From JBBATK01 sp044228285 (lineage in GTDB: Bacteria > Bacteroidota > Ignavibacteria > Kapaibacteriales > NICIL-2), in the NCBI GenBank assembly GCA_044228285.1, contig JBGAVD010000006.1, positions 62,001-126,000 of the forward strand: a stretch of DNA of 64,000 bases, in the 5' to 3' direction. This document shows positions 9,501-17,695 of the stretch, in pieces; the first letter of the stretch is position 1, and each line of letters begins with the position of its first letter. The notes beneath the pieces were generated by a model. The model saw only the letters and a list, made by a program, of their open reading frames with translations. It ran no database searches and had not been told where the DNA came from. The translations under genes and the position numbers were made by a program.

Positions 9501-11691
9501 CGCTTTGGAAGAGAGACTCAACCAAGCTTCCACCGTTACCAGCAATAATTTGCCAGGTTTCTGCAGGATGAGGTTGAATGCTATCAGCGCAGTGAACGTG
9601 AGCAGAGAAGAACGCATCGACTTGATGTGCCTCAAAAGCGTTCCATAAGCTGTCGCGTTGAGCTGGATTCACTTCCAAACCATCGGCAGTGCTCTTAAAG
9701 TGTCCGGTGTATGCAGGCTTGTGCCCAATGGCGAAGACGTGTCGTACACCATTAGCGCGAGCTTTCATGATGTCGTTCGTAGCCCACTTGTATGAGGCAA
9801 TCCCATCACGACCAACAGGGTCGGTGTTGAGAATAACGAAGTGATCGTTCTTGTAATCGAAGGAATAACTGAGCTTTGATTGATCGGTTGTGAGACTGTC
9901 GCTACCAGGAAGCAGACCCGTAATGGTTGGTCCGTTGTTTCCTGCCAGATAGTCATACATAACGCGTTGGAATGTACGCTCAGCGGCAACAAATGATTTC
10001 TTACCAGCTGCCTTGTTCTGTGTTTCGTGATTCCCAGGGATGGCAACCAAAGTGACTGGGAGCGACGCTAAAGGAGATGCTTTGTACAGACTCAACCAAT
10101 TGCTGAGTTGTGATGCGAGCTTTACCGTATCTGCTTCATAGCCAAGAACCATGTCGCCAGCGAAGAAGAGATACTTCGGTAGTGGATTCATTGCTGCCAA
10201 TTCCGAGAACATACGGTTAAGTTGGTAGACGTTCGCGGTGGAAGGATTGCCTACAGAATCAACATCTTCGACGCGGTTACATCCAACTACAACAAATGAG
10301 TAGTCGAGTCCGGGTGCTGAAGTTGCTTGCGACATAAAAGCGGGCCGAACAAACTTTGGAATCTTGTTCGCACCTCTCAACAAAAAGGTCACAACGTGAC
10401 AAGGCAAGTTGGTAGCACTTGCTACACCGTTCTCTGCTGGACAGGTTAGGGCATAGTCATTGTCGTTACAGATCGCAATTGTACTATCATTAATAATCGA
10501 CAAGCCTTCGGCTTTGTCGTAGCTGCTTGGCCATCCATTTGCAAGCAGATCCATGAACAGGGTCTTGCGCACGGCAACAAGACCCTTTGATGCCATGCCG
10601 ACGGAGTCGACGAGTGCTTCAAGTGTTTGTGTTCCGTATAAACCAGAATGGACTGGAGTTGCAGCAGCAATGTTTATCAGATACATGCGCTTGATGTCGG
10701 TTGTACCGCGAGCTGCAGCCTCAAGAACCAGAAAGGTGCTGTCATTGATTGCAGCCATATCACCAGTCTTCCAATCCTTCAAACGAATCTGATTTGATCC
10801 GCTTCCAATAATACCATCATTGAGGTAGGCAAACATGCGTGTGGCACCGCTTGAAGGGTCGATCTCGAGAAGTCGATGGATGCGACTAGCTTCACCAACG
10901 GTGACTGTTGGGTACAACAAAGGACTTTGAATAAGCGCATAGATCTTTCCATTTGGCGTCATGCAAATACTCTCAAAGCCGCGGTTGTTCTTGCGATATC
11001 CAAACACGGTGTCGATAGCGAAGTCTTCTGGCTGTGAGCCTGCAAGCTGTGCGTAAGGAGTGTAGCGCTTCAACACCATACCATCAGGATTCACTTTCCA
11101 GATGCAGGCTCCTCCTTCATCGCAAAGCCAAAAGTTACCGTCTTTGTCAACAAGAATACCTTCTGAATCCACGCCCCAGACATCCTTCGCTGCCAGTTTG
11201 GAAGCGTAGTTTGCACAGTTGAGAACGGTATCCGTTGATGGCATCTCAGCAGCGGTGCTACCAAATCCTGTAGGATTCAGCAAGCCAGAAGCTGGTGCCC
11301 CGCCTGGTCGACGTAGAACAATGGTCTGAAGAATTTGAACAGAGTCCCCGCTCAATCTCACGCGATGAATTTTTGGCGCGTAGTTCGGGAAGGCGTACAT
11401 TTTGTCGTAGGTTGGTGTACAACCTACAGGATTCGCCTTACCACAATCGATGTTTGGTCCTCGATCGGAAACCACCCAATATTCAGTGCCATTGGTATTT
11501 GGAATGACACACATACCAGAGAAGCCACCCTCTCGAACGGCTATTCCCTGGTGGGTACCAATGGGAGCGGAGTACTTATTGGTATAGTCCTTGAGCTTTG
11601 TGATTTGCGCGTGGACAGTGCCTGTTGTAGCCACAAGAAAAATCGCAAGGGCATAAAGAACCATCCGATGCAAGACAAAAAAGCGTTTCAT
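3535..11691 (-). CDS. Giant T9SS-exported phosphatase-like multidomain protein
   Basis: This secreted protein has 2,718 residues from the chosen ATG at 11691, which opens directly into a signal peptide (residues 1-28, cut after VHA); the frame extends 41 codons further upstream but without signal character. Domains in order: a phytase-esterase-like propeller (about 30-440, with ESICMTPNGKIYAL and SDRGPN); a calcineurin-type metallophosphoesterase (about 460-750, motifs GDM, GNHE, GHKP and AHVH); an Ig-like linker; three PhoX/DUF839-like repeats (about 897-1347, 1350-1802, 1810-2244) each with LPDGLGAFDNN, NHE, NGEEAGDNGR, RPEDGAWDPS and LLQEDVGNN; three choice-of-anchor-D Ig domains (about 2257-2615, each with TDFG or TEFG near its start); and a T9SS C-terminal domain (about 2630-2718). 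The domains together suggest a cell-surface phosphoesterase for organic phosphate, but no activity is proven. Confidence 0.85.
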   Translation of the reverse strand: MKRFFVLHRMVLYALAIFLVATTGTVHAQITKLKDYTNKYSAPIGTHQGIAVREGGFSGMCVIPNTNGTEYWVVSDRGPNIDCGKANPVGCTPTYDKMYAFPNYAPKIHRVRLSGDSVQILQTIVLRRPGGAPASGLLNPTGFGSTAAEMPSTDTVLNCANYASKLAAKDVWGVDSEGILVDKDGNFWLCDEGGACIWKVNPDGMVLKRYTPYAQLAGSQPEDFAIDTVFGYRKNNRGFESICMTPNGKIYALIQSPLLYPTVTVGEASRIHRLLEIDPSSGATRMFAYLNDGIIGSGSNQIRLKDWKTGDMAAINDSTFLVLEAAARGTTDIKRMYLINIAAATPVHSGLYGTQTLEALVDSVGMASKGLVAVRKTLFMDLLANGWPSSYDKAEGLSIINDSTIAICNDNDYALTCPAENGVASATNLPCHVVTFLLRGANKIPKFVRPAFMSQATSAPGLDYSFVVVGCNRVEDVDSVGNPSTANVYQLNRMFSELAAMNPLPKYLFFAGDMVLGYEADTVKLASQLSNWLSLYKASPLASLPVTLVAIPGNHETQNKAAGKKSFVAAERTFQRVMYDYLAGNNGPTITGLLPGSDSLTTDQSKLSYSFDYKNDHFVILNTDPVGRDGIASYKWATNDIMKARANGVRHVFAIGHKPAYTGHFKSTADGLEVNPAQRDSLWNAFEAHQVDAFFSAHVHCADSIQPHPAETWQIIAGNGGSLVESLFQSAPNAYFGYTVVNVYASNRVNVKSMGRDAVMTPAAYQNATPANPTTVRASYDIQVNPTIEHTPLVSTNSNGPFTIVATIKDNAAVTNALLNYRVNGGILVSLVPAISGSTYTFVIPAQTSVGTIQYNIQANDISQVKIYSSGSANAMHSFDFGYDLITGVSTLKTPYMTPLANGVKLTSILTVQDSIGGYMLAGLPDGLGAFDNNDGTFTLLVNHEMGGSSGAVHAHGSVGAFVSKWVINKSDLRVISGSDLIKNVMLWNGSSYTTYNASNPSSLAAFNRFCAADLPPTNAFYNPLNGLGTQEKLFLNGEEAGDNGRLFAHIASGPNAGNSYELPHLGKYSCENLLARPVQADKTVVVGLDDSTPGQVYVYVGTKVSTGTEIDKAGLTNGRVYGISVKDLPSEISATAPAPNTEFTMVDLGVLRDSTGTAINALSTAKNVTRFLRPEDGAWDPSNPLDFYFNTTNSFSAPSRLWRLRFTSLANPELGGTITAVLDGTEGIRMLDNMVIDKSGHILLQEDVGNNVHNGKVWQYTIATDSLKVIAQHDSTRFVSGGSNYLTQDEESSGIIDMQSILGPGMFILAAQGHYAIPGAAVEGGQLLVLTNPDSYNGAFGTKASSSQTPYLTPVAPAVSFSSLLTVQDPAKNGYRLTGLPDGLGAFDNNDGTFTLLMTHEINAGLGAVRAHGSNGAFVSKWIINKSNLSVQSGSDLIRNVNLWNGKSYTTFSMSNPSPLASFSRFCSADLPTPLALYNPASGNGTQERIFMNGEEAGDNGRMFAHIVTGPMAGTTYELPTFGKYSCENLLARPMQSDKTVVAGLDDSTPGQVYFYIGTKTKEGTEIDRAGYTNGRLYGVAVSGMSAESSSSIPGANTTFRLVDLGVVRDSTGAALNTMSNVKGVTTFLRPEDGAWDPSNPRDFYFNTTNSFSSPSRVWRLRFNNVDSPEAGGTITAVIDGTEGVKMLDNMCMDNYGHILLQEDVGNNVHNGKVWQYTVATDSLKLLAQHDGNRFIAGGVNFLTQDEEASGVIDMQSILGPGQFLLVDQAHYPIPGEAVEGGQLLQMFNPDSYASALGAGPSSSQTPFLSPLAPGVQFNAIVTTGDVVAGGYKMIGLPDGLGAFDNNNGTFTLLVSHEISAGLGVTRAHGSNGAFVSKWVINKNDLSVVSASDLIRNVKLWGPTGYTTYNSSNPSPLASFSRFCSSDLAPQSAFFNAASGNGTSERLFLNGEEAGDNGRLFAHIASGVNSGTTYELPFLGKYSCENILACPVVADKTIVVGLDDSTPGQVYVYVGNKTNAGTEIDKAGLTNGKLYGVGVNGMVAEQSSFVTSPNTSFSLIDLGFIRDTNGVALNTISNQRGVTTFLRPEDGAWDPSSPNDFYFATTNSFSAPSRLWRLRFQDISKPEQGGTITAVLDGTEGQKMLDNLCIDNYGHILLQEDVGNNAHNGKFWQYTIANDELTLLAQHDTTRFIAGGSRYLTQDEESSGIIDVQNILGAGKFIVTSQAHYSIPGDVVEGGQLLVMTNPTTLATSAEISVKGNNIDIVRNSNQPQTLNNTDFGEVVVGQSSLRRYVIYNTGGTDLQVKSITFTGAANSEFSIAGNVSFPLRIAKNSYQEVIVQFTALDVSIRSAQLTINSNDFDEALYSFGVQGTGVQRTLVVKGNYKVVPNGRRTVSGTDNTDFGTVVLGKQVINSFLVVNAGKTPLRVQSISLEGADAAAFSLSSLSSNQLNAAQSQVLNIEFEPTRLGKHQAIVRVISNDDQQTDYSFSIEGNAVAATASVVIYGNSNVIADGLLQPNTATNTEFGIVEIGKSKTHSFELRNTGTADLRISDASFKSVNRADFSIVNASSFPWIVAAGETKTMSVQFKPTVAGDHNATLTVSSNDKDHASYDFSVHGNGLQIINDVATEGTETMLQLTPQPATDMLSLSYVLETEDDVQMEVIDELGRVLNQQVFVHRSAGSHTEHFSTAHLSAGLYQIRLRTAHTQAVAPLVIVR
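4950..9010 (-). repeat. Three internal ~1.37-kb coding repeats in the giant gene
   Basis: Three direct copies of a PhoX-like module lie at roughly 7650-9010, 6275-7640 and 4950-6265. The codons for LPDGLGAFDNN fall near 8906, 7541 and 6162, giving spacings of 1365 and 1379 nt. Similarity is visible at DNA as well as protein level, so these look like intragenic duplications. All three copies keep the same motif set, suggesting selection on each. Confidence 0.85.
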
Positions 11692-11833
11692 AGTGAAATG
11701 ATATGGTTGTGAAGAGTCAGCTGTCGATGCCTGAGAAAAAGTTGCGCGACCTTGTTGTTGCCTTGAAAACATAGCTGAGTTGCCAGCCATCCGTCCACTC
11801 GCAGCATTTCGCACAGGAACTTTCTGTTGTCTT

Positions 11834-11841
11834 CAAAACTA
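11834..11841 (-). promoter_or_regulatory. Possible Bacteroidota-type -7 promoter element
   Basis: The minus strand reads TAGTTTTG, matching the Bacteroidota -7 consensus TAnnTTTG. It lies 143 nt upstream of the giant gene's start. No clear TTTG -33 element is seen, so this is a weak call. The rest of the 11692-12059 gap holds a plus-strand TACTTTTG at 11909-11916, which could serve the DCC gene, and no other feature that I can recognise. Confidence 0.35.
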
Positions 11842-12059
11842 TTCTTCCACTATTGCCTCACTGTTCCTTCACTTTTACGATTCAGTATGCTAGGAAACAA
11901 CTAGGTAATACTTTTGTTGCGAGAGCATAACATTTGTTTACCTAGACAATCTTCAAGCTGTCTAAACCCACAACCCGCAGAACTCTATTCACGCACTGCA
12001 GGTACTCTTTGGCTCAGGCTCAACTGTCCTCTTACACTTCATTTACAGAAAACGCGCTT

Positions 12060-12482
12060 ATGTCATCTCAAACCTTAGTGATTCTTTTTGATGGTGATTG
12101 CGCTTTCTGTTCAGGTTGGGTGCGTTTTCTCGCGGAGAGAGATCCACACAAGAGATTTCGATTCCTCTCTTTGCAATCGCCCTCAGCAGCTTCGCTGCTT
12201 CAGGCAGAGCATGTACCAGAAGGCGTTGACTCTATCGTAGTCTGGTCAGAGAACAGGCTTTACATTGAATCCGAAGCAGTGCTCCGCATTGCAAAGGAGC
12301 TTGGGTTTCCGTGGAAGGTTGTGGTGCTGGGACGCGTGGTCCCTCGTGCGTTGAGAGATCTGCTCTATAGGTGGGTTGCACGACATCGACACTCTCTTTC
12401 GAGCTTTGGCGCGAGCTGCGTCATCAATGACCCAGCTGTGCGTTCACGACTAATCAATGATCTATCCGAAGTATCCCTCTGA
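12060..12482 (+). CDS. DCC family thiol-disulfide oxidoreductase (DUF393)
   Basis: This 140-residue protein is of the YuxK/DCC family. The defining motif FDGDCAFCSGWVRF is near the N-terminus (about residues 10-23), giving the D-x-x-C-x-x-C pair expected at a thioredoxin-like active site. The rest matches the family: FLSLQS, a GVDSIVVW strand, an ESEAVLRI segment, then a basic helix. The ATG at 12060 puts the motif at the usual position; an upstream TTG at 12009 would add 17 unlikely residues. No signal peptide is seen, so it is probably cytoplasmic. The substrate is unknown. It is a single gene between the giant gene and the BNR protein. Confidence 0.85.
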   Translation: MSSQTLVILFDGDCAFCSGWVRFLAERDPHKRFRFLSLQSPSAASLLQAEHVPEGVDSIVVWSENRLYIESEAVLRIAKELGFPWKVVVLGRVVPRALRDLLYRWVARHRHSLSSFGASCVINDPAVRSRLINDLSEVSL

Positions 12483-12485
12483 CAA

Positions 12486-12523
12486 AACAGGTGCAAGGCG
12501 AAGCCTTGCACCTGTTAAAAAAA
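12486..12523. terminator. Perfect 14-bp hairpin between convergent genes
   Basis: Arms 12486-12499 and 12503-12516 are perfectly complementary with a GAA loop. On the minus strand the stem is followed by TTTTG, so it can end the BNR-protein transcript. On the plus strand it is followed by a run of A, so termination of the DCC gene would not use a U tract. Confidence 0.6.
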
Positions 12524-12586
12524 TCTCCTGAAGATATACCACTTCGAGCGTAGATCAACCTGATCTTGCCACGACACTTATCAACC

Positions 12587-15500
12587 TTAGTGAACAACCA
12601 AGACGCTCTTGCGAAGTATGGTGTTTGCCTTGTGGAGTTCAAGTTGATACATCCCTGACTGTAGCTCCGTTGTCGATAGTGTTGCATGGCCAGCGTGTAC
12701 ATCAAGTAAGTGCACGAGACGCCCCATCATGTCATACATACGCAGACTGCATGGCTGAAGCTCATTGCACAGAACTGTTATCATATCATTTGCTGGCTGA
12801 GGAAGTACATACCATTCTGCTTGTTTCTCTGGAGTAGCAACTGGTAGTGGTGATGAGCCGACAGTAGCCAAGACATACTGAGCGGTAGCTGAGCTATCTG
12901 CGCCAAACAAGACGGAGCGTTGCATGCTGTCTGCAGCAACGCCGCGACCTGCTGCTAACCAATTGTTACGATGCTCATTGCTTGCGCGACGATACAATCT
13001 GAATTGTGTAGCATCATGTTGATCTGCATCCGAGATCTCACCAACGCGTAGGAAGCGAATGGAGTCGATGTCCAGCGCTTTGTTTGCGGGGTAAGCATGA
13101 ATGATCCAGTAGACTGGTGAACGACGGATTAGTCCGCTTGGCAAGGAGTCAGGCGGCGATTCTAAGCGACTCACCACTATGTGTTGTGAGAGTCCAGATG
13201 TGCGATAGATCGTTGCTCCTGAAGCAAAGTCGTGCACACCACTGAGCATTGGCGCTTGACTACTCATACCACGTCCAACTGGTGCGGTGGAGCGTACCAA
13301 GACAGCTCCTGAGTTGTCGGCATGTGCTGTGCCATAACGACTATAGATGCGAGTTGGATCCGCTTCGTTAAACTGATAGTAGGCAACTGGTGGCTCAAGC
13401 TGAGGGAGGTTGTCCAAACTCGTTCCCTGCTCATAGAGCAAGTGCATACGTGCTCGAACTTCCGAGCTATCAAGGACGCGGTTAAAGATTTGCAGCTCCT
13501 CGATCTGTCCGCGGTAGTTTCCACCTTGACCTGGCAGACCTCCTCCAATCTCCCACGGTGTTGCGCTCAGATCAAAATGCTCGAAGTCTGCCGACGCATT
13601 CGTGTAGGCCCAAGGCACACCATTAGCGTAGAGTGTTACTCGATCTTTCGCAACCGTTATCGCCACATGCACCCATTCTTGCACGGGAAGGTTGAAGGCA
13701 GAGGTCAATTGATAGGGCACGTTCTTCCAATAGAAGGTCAGATTGGTATTAGCACGATAGCCTTGGAAGGAGAAGCCAAAGGAGAAGCCGACATCACTTG
13801 CCCAGTTGGAGAGAATCTGTGAGAATGAGCTTTGAATGGTATCAAGCTTCAACCAACAACACACGCTGAGTCCGCTGTGTTTTTTGAGTTGAGGGATCGC
13901 AGCGATGCTGAGCATATCGTTCTTCGCACCCAGGTCTGCTGCTTTGTCTGCAACGCTATCAACTCCACAGATCGAAGGCAGTACTTGTACCATAGCGCTT
14001 ATAGTCTTGGAGCTCTTGCCATAGTCGTTCGAGACCTCCAAGCTCACTGCATACGAACCTGGCTTCGAGTAAATCACCTTCGGATTCTGAATCGTGCTAT
14101 CGCTTACATAGATAGCACCAGGGAAGGACCAATGCCAGCGTGCATTTGCGCGTTCCAGCACAGAGTAATCATCAAAGTAGAAGGTATCACGTTCACAGGC
14201 TGTAAAGCGCTTGTCAACGCAAGGTTGTGCTTCTGGCTTCGAGTGTTCATAGAGAGGAGCTTCCCATATACCCAGGGTTGAACCTGTGCGCAGTTTGTTA
14301 TCACGATAGAAGGCCTTCATACCACGTGTGAACAGTGCGTATGGCAGACCACTGCCATGCAGTTCCCAATCGCTCATATCGGCATTGCGATAGAAGACTC
14401 GACCATTGTGCGAAGCGAGGTACACACCTTCGTTTGTTCCGTGTTGCATGATAAGGTCTGAAACACCATATGCTCCAATCGTAGGCGTGGTCATGTTCTT
14501 CCAGCTGTTTCCGCCGTCGCTGGTTCGGAAAACAACATTCGATGGTCGACCATTCAAGAGCACGGCATAGAGAATGTTCTCGTTTGAAGAGCTGAGACTA
14601 ATGCGCATAACGCGTCGTTGGCCTCCGCTTGTTCCCGGGAAGGGCTTGAGTTCTGTCCACGTTAGACCCTCATCAACAGTCTTCCATATTTTTCCATCCT
14701 GCATTGCATTACTTCTCTGCGACACATACATCACTTTGGGATTAGAGCGAGAAATCTCAATGTGTTGAATGACAGCTCCATTATCAGGCGAGCTCCACAC
14801 TTTGGAGTAGCTACGAGCGTTGTTTACACTTCGATAAAGGGAATTCGACGAGCCAATCCAAACGGTTGAGGCGCAGCGCGGATCCCACACCATTTGACTG
14901 TACTCCATTGGATAATAGCTTTCATTTGGGAACATACCTACGCTGAAGGAAGACGTGCGGCCAGCGTTATCTATAGGCAAGTCAACTCCACCGATATCAG
15001 AGTGGTAGGTGTGTCGGGCGTTCATTGGGTTGACATATCCAGTGGCCGCTTCGCCGCCACCGAGACGAAAGAAGCTACTGCCGTAACCTTCTCTCCAAGC
15101 GGTATTTCCATTATGGTAACGTCCGCCAACCATCACATCCTCATTCCATCCACAATCAAAGCCCCAGAAGTCGGCACCGTTCAGACCAGACGTACGTACA
15201 TCCCAGTTTTTATCGAAGAGGTCGTTGGAGTAGTTGAAACCACCATCAGTGGCGACATAACAATCAGCACCCATGCATTTCATTTCCTGGATGTCAGGGT
15301 GCAGAGAAAAGGTACCTGTATAACCACCGATAGCAACCGGAAACGTGTTCGCCCCATCGCTTGAGCGATAGGCTGTTGTAGTTCCAACGATGACCAAATT
15401 CGCGTCGATGTGCGATGCAGCGATGCTCAAATCATAGTAGCCCTGTCCATTGCTCATGCGCAGCGTATCCGTGTTACCGCGAGCGCTCACCCGCCAATGT

Positions 15501-16567
15501 TCGCCGGCATCATCGGAACGGAGGATGTAGGGTCGGGACGAGTCGCCGAGTAAGACCGCATAAATGCGTTGTGGATCTGCAGGGCTCACTGTCATACGTC
15601 CAGCTCCCTCAGTACCAACATTCGTCAGCCAACCGTTAGCACGTATGCTGAAATTCAAACCACCATCTACAGATTTCCAGAATTCATAATGCTTGCCACT
15701 GGCATCAATGCGAAGGGTGTACACTTCATTGTGGTTTGCTGCATTGCTCTCGAGTTCGCAGCAGGTTCTATCGAGGGTTTTCGACCAGGTTGCACCTGCA
15801 TCGCTACTGCGATAGAAGCCTTGGTTTGTTGCGGCGTAGAGAATTGTCGGCTGGTTCGCATGGACTTCTATATCATACACCCACAAGTTCGCCTGTTTCC
15901 AAATGGAGGTCCATGTTGTACCGCCATCAGCCGTCTTCACAACCCCACCATTGATACCAACATACACGACATTAGGATTGCTCGGGTGTATAGCAACCGC
16001 TTCTGAGTTCGAGTATATACCTGGTTCAAGTTGCTGCCATTGCTGACCCTTATTTGTTGACTTAAAGAAACCTCCGGTTTCACTCACTGCATAGAGAATG
16101 GAGGGATTGCTTTTTGAAATATCAAAAGCATAGACGTTGCATTGCCAAGGCAAGAGCTTCGGTGGACTCGTTGAACTCGCAGGTTGATAGGTTTCCATGG
16201 GACCCAGTGGCTTCCATTGGACACCTGCTGTTGGGCTCAGTCGTTGCTTTTCGCGCAGAACTGGAAGTGCAGAGGTCTCAGGCTGCTCGCGCAGAACTCC
16301 ATCCGTCTGTATATAAGGCAGTGCCAAGCGTCGAAGACGTTTGTAGTACTTGGTATAGTTGTCTTTGACAAAAGGGTGCGAAGCATAAAAGGCTTCATAG
16401 GCACTATCGACTTTCCATATGTTCAGTGGTGTGGCGTACAGATGTCTGGTCCACTCTGGCGCACCATCTTGCTGCTTTGGCACATTGAGTGGTGCAATGA
16501 ACTGTGCAGAAGCCATGAATGAACTCAGCACAAGTGTGAACAACAGAACTATCCGAAAGTGTTTCAT
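12587..16567 (-). CDS. T9SS-exported BNR propeller / PKD / LamG protein
   Basis: This 1,326-residue exported protein starts with a signal peptide (1-21, cut after ASA). Residues of about 150-760 form a sortilin/VPS10-like beta-propeller with repeated BNR Asp-box segments such as STNKGQQW, TADGGTTWTS, SSDAGATWSK and TSDGGNSWK. A PKD-like domain follows (about 790-870, with the segment VIYSKPGSYAVSLEVSNDYG), then a LamG/concanavalin-like domain (about 880-1045, GLSVCCWLKL and GQIEELQIFNRVLD). The last 75 residues are a T9SS sorting domain (VLPQPANDM start, GMYQLELH end). Such proteins are usually surface-attached glycan- or protein-binding or degrading factors. No catalytic residues could be assigned. 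It is probably transcribed alone. Confidence 0.88.
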   Translation of the reverse strand: MKHFRIVLLFTLVLSSFMASAQFIAPLNVPKQQDGAPEWTRHLYATPLNIWKVDSAYEAFYASHPFVKDNYTKYYKRLRRLALPYIQTDGVLREQPETSALPVLREKQRLSPTAGVQWKPLGPMETYQPASSTSPPKLLPWQCNVYAFDISKSNPSILYAVSETGGFFKSTNKGQQWQQLEPGIYSNSEAVAIHPSNPNVVYVGINGGVVKTADGGTTWTSIWKQANLWVYDIEVHANQPTILYAATNQGFYRSSDAGATWSKTLDRTCCELESNAANHNEVYTLRIDASGKHYEFWKSVDGGLNFSIRANGWLTNVGTEGAGRMTVSPADPQRIYAVLLGDSSRPYILRSDDAGEHWRVSARGNTDTLRMSNGQGYYDLSIAASHIDANLVIVGTTTAYRSSDGANTFPVAIGGYTGTFSLHPDIQEMKCMGADCYVATDGGFNYSNDLFDKNWDVRTSGLNGADFWGFDCGWNEDVMVGGRYHNGNTAWREGYGSSFFRLGGGEAATGYVNPMNARHTYHSDIGGVDLPIDNAGRTSSFSVGMFPNESYYPMEYSQMVWDPRCASTVWIGSSNSLYRSVNNARSYSKVWSSPDNGAVIQHIEISRSNPKVMYVSQRSNAMQDGKIWKTVDEGLTWTELKPFPGTSGGQRRVMRISLSSSNENILYAVLLNGRPSNVVFRTSDGGNSWKNMTTPTIGAYGVSDLIMQHGTNEGVYLASHNGRVFYRNADMSDWELHGSGLPYALFTRGMKAFYRDNKLRTGSTLGIWEAPLYEHSKPEAQPCVDKRFTACERDTFYFDDYSVLERANARWHWSFPGAIYVSDSTIQNPKVIYSKPGSYAVSLEVSNDYGKSSKTISAMVQVLPSICGVDSVADKAADLGAKNDMLSIAAIPQLKKHSGLSVCCWLKLDTIQSSFSQILSNWASDVGFSFGFSFQGYRANTNLTFYWKNVPYQLTSAFNLPVQEWVHVAITVAKDRVTLYANGVPWAYTNASADFEHFDLSATPWEIGGGLPGQGGNYRGQIEELQIFNRVLDSSEVRARMHLLYEQGTSLDNLPQLEPPVAYYQFNEADPTRIYSRYGTAHADNSGAVLVRSTAPVGRGMSSQAPMLSGVHDFASGATIYRTSGLSQHIVVSRLESPPDSLPSGLIRRSPVYWIIHAYPANKALDIDSIRFLRVGEISDADQHDATQFRLYRRASNEHRNNWLAAGRGVAADSMQRSVLFGADSSATAQYVLATVGSSPLPVATPEKQAEWYVLPQPANDMITVLCNELQPCSLRMYDMMGRLVHLLDVHAGHATLSTTELQSGMYQLELHKANTILRKSVLVVH

Positions 16568-16681
16568 CCTATCCCCTTTTCTTGGTGAAGCGGCAAAATA
16601 CTGAAGACTGAGGGTACGTTGGATGTGAGGCTACTGCGGTCGGCGCTCTGAGATGGATTTTCCAGTCTACAGCTAACGAGT

Positions 16682-17448
16682 CTAGCTTGTCACTGCCGTT
16701 GCCGCAACGTATCCAATAGCGTCGCGCTTGAAGAGTGCAAAGTCGTATTGCGCTTCACCGTTGAAAGTGACAAATCGCCGGTCATCCACGTAGAGTTGAC
16801 CGAGGCCTGCATATTGCTCGGCTTGTTTGTCACTGCTGTTGCTTGTACCCAAGAATGTGCGGATGTTCTGGTAGTGTCGGTTAACCAGATCTTGTACCAG
16901 TTGTGACATAGGATTCTCGTTTCGCAATGCAAACAGTGCATTCCGTATCTCGTTTTGCTCCTCGATGAGCAAGCTGTACTAGCTTTCTGACATGCTGAGC
17001 TAAGCCTTCTCGGATTGCTCAACTTAGCGGTTTCGGTATTCCTCTACGGCTTCGTCGCGTATCGCTTGTGCCTGGGTACAAATGAAGCCTTGATCGAGTT
17101 TATGTGGCTCCATGATAACGTGTCCTTGAAGTCGGTGAAGAGTTGGCTCAATTGCACCTAACAACGCGTTTAGTCAATCACACTCCTGCTCAAGCCGCAG
17201 AGCATGTTGCTTTAGTGCTGTTGCGAGGTCAAACGAACATAGAGGATGCGCGCAATTTCCATTAAATGAAAATCGAGTTCCTGCTAAGAAAGAAGTTGCT
17301 GCAACCTCGAGAGCTCCTATTCACCATAAAGTCGGTAGTCAGCTAAGCTACGCGACTCCAGTTATTATCGTCTCTCCTTACCGTAAAGGTGCAGCATACG
17401 CATAATGATCCCTTTGCTATCGCCGACCTTTTGTACTGTGTATCGTAT
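16682..17448 (-). pseudogene. Decayed MerR/TipAL-type transcriptional regulator
   Basis: Read on the minus strand from 17448, the conceptual protein follows a complete MerR regulator: IRYTVQKVGDSKG, then MRMLHLYGKE, SLADYRLYGE, LDFHLMEIARIL, FDLATALKQHALRLEQE, LNALLGAIEPTLHRLQGH, then a TipAS ligand-binding domain (LVQDLVNRHYQNIRTFLG, YAGLGQLYVDDRRFVTF). The frame is broken by eight in-frame stops (two adjacent TAA, then TAG, TAG, TGA, TAA, TAG, TAG) and one 1-nt shift just before FDLATAL. The last 96 codons (16682-16972) remain open from a TTG or ATG-like start but lack the DNA-binding part. TipAS regulators respond to thiopeptide-like ligands. I see no partner gene. The gene is dead but still easy to align, so loss may be fairly recent. 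Confidence 0.85.
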
Positions 17449-17600
17449 AGTGACCGTGGTGCAATGTGACGTAAAAGACTGTGCTGAGGAGTTCGAGAGC
17501 AAGACTATTGTCTGACCTTAGGTGAGGTTCTTGAGAATAATGTGATGAAGAAAAAGGTATCGGAGGCTAGTGCTTATGAGAGTTGTAGCTACCAGGTTCG

Positions 17601-17690
17601 CGGATCGCGCGGATGACACAGATCTGATCGGCGAATTCAGTGGCTGCCTGGTACTGCGGATACCGCAGATGACACGGATTTGTTACAATC
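17601..17690. repeat. Pair of imperfect repeats around GCGGATGACACAGAT
   Basis: Two related segments lie at about 17601-17628 and 17656-17682; both contain a CGC/GCA-GATGACAC-GGAT/AGAT core. They sit between the dead MerR gene and the Lcl protein. Similar GGATGACACGGAT strings recur between genes in many bacterial genomes, from general memory. No other feature is seen in 17449-17695. Confidence 0.4.
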
Positions 17691-17695
17691 TGAAC

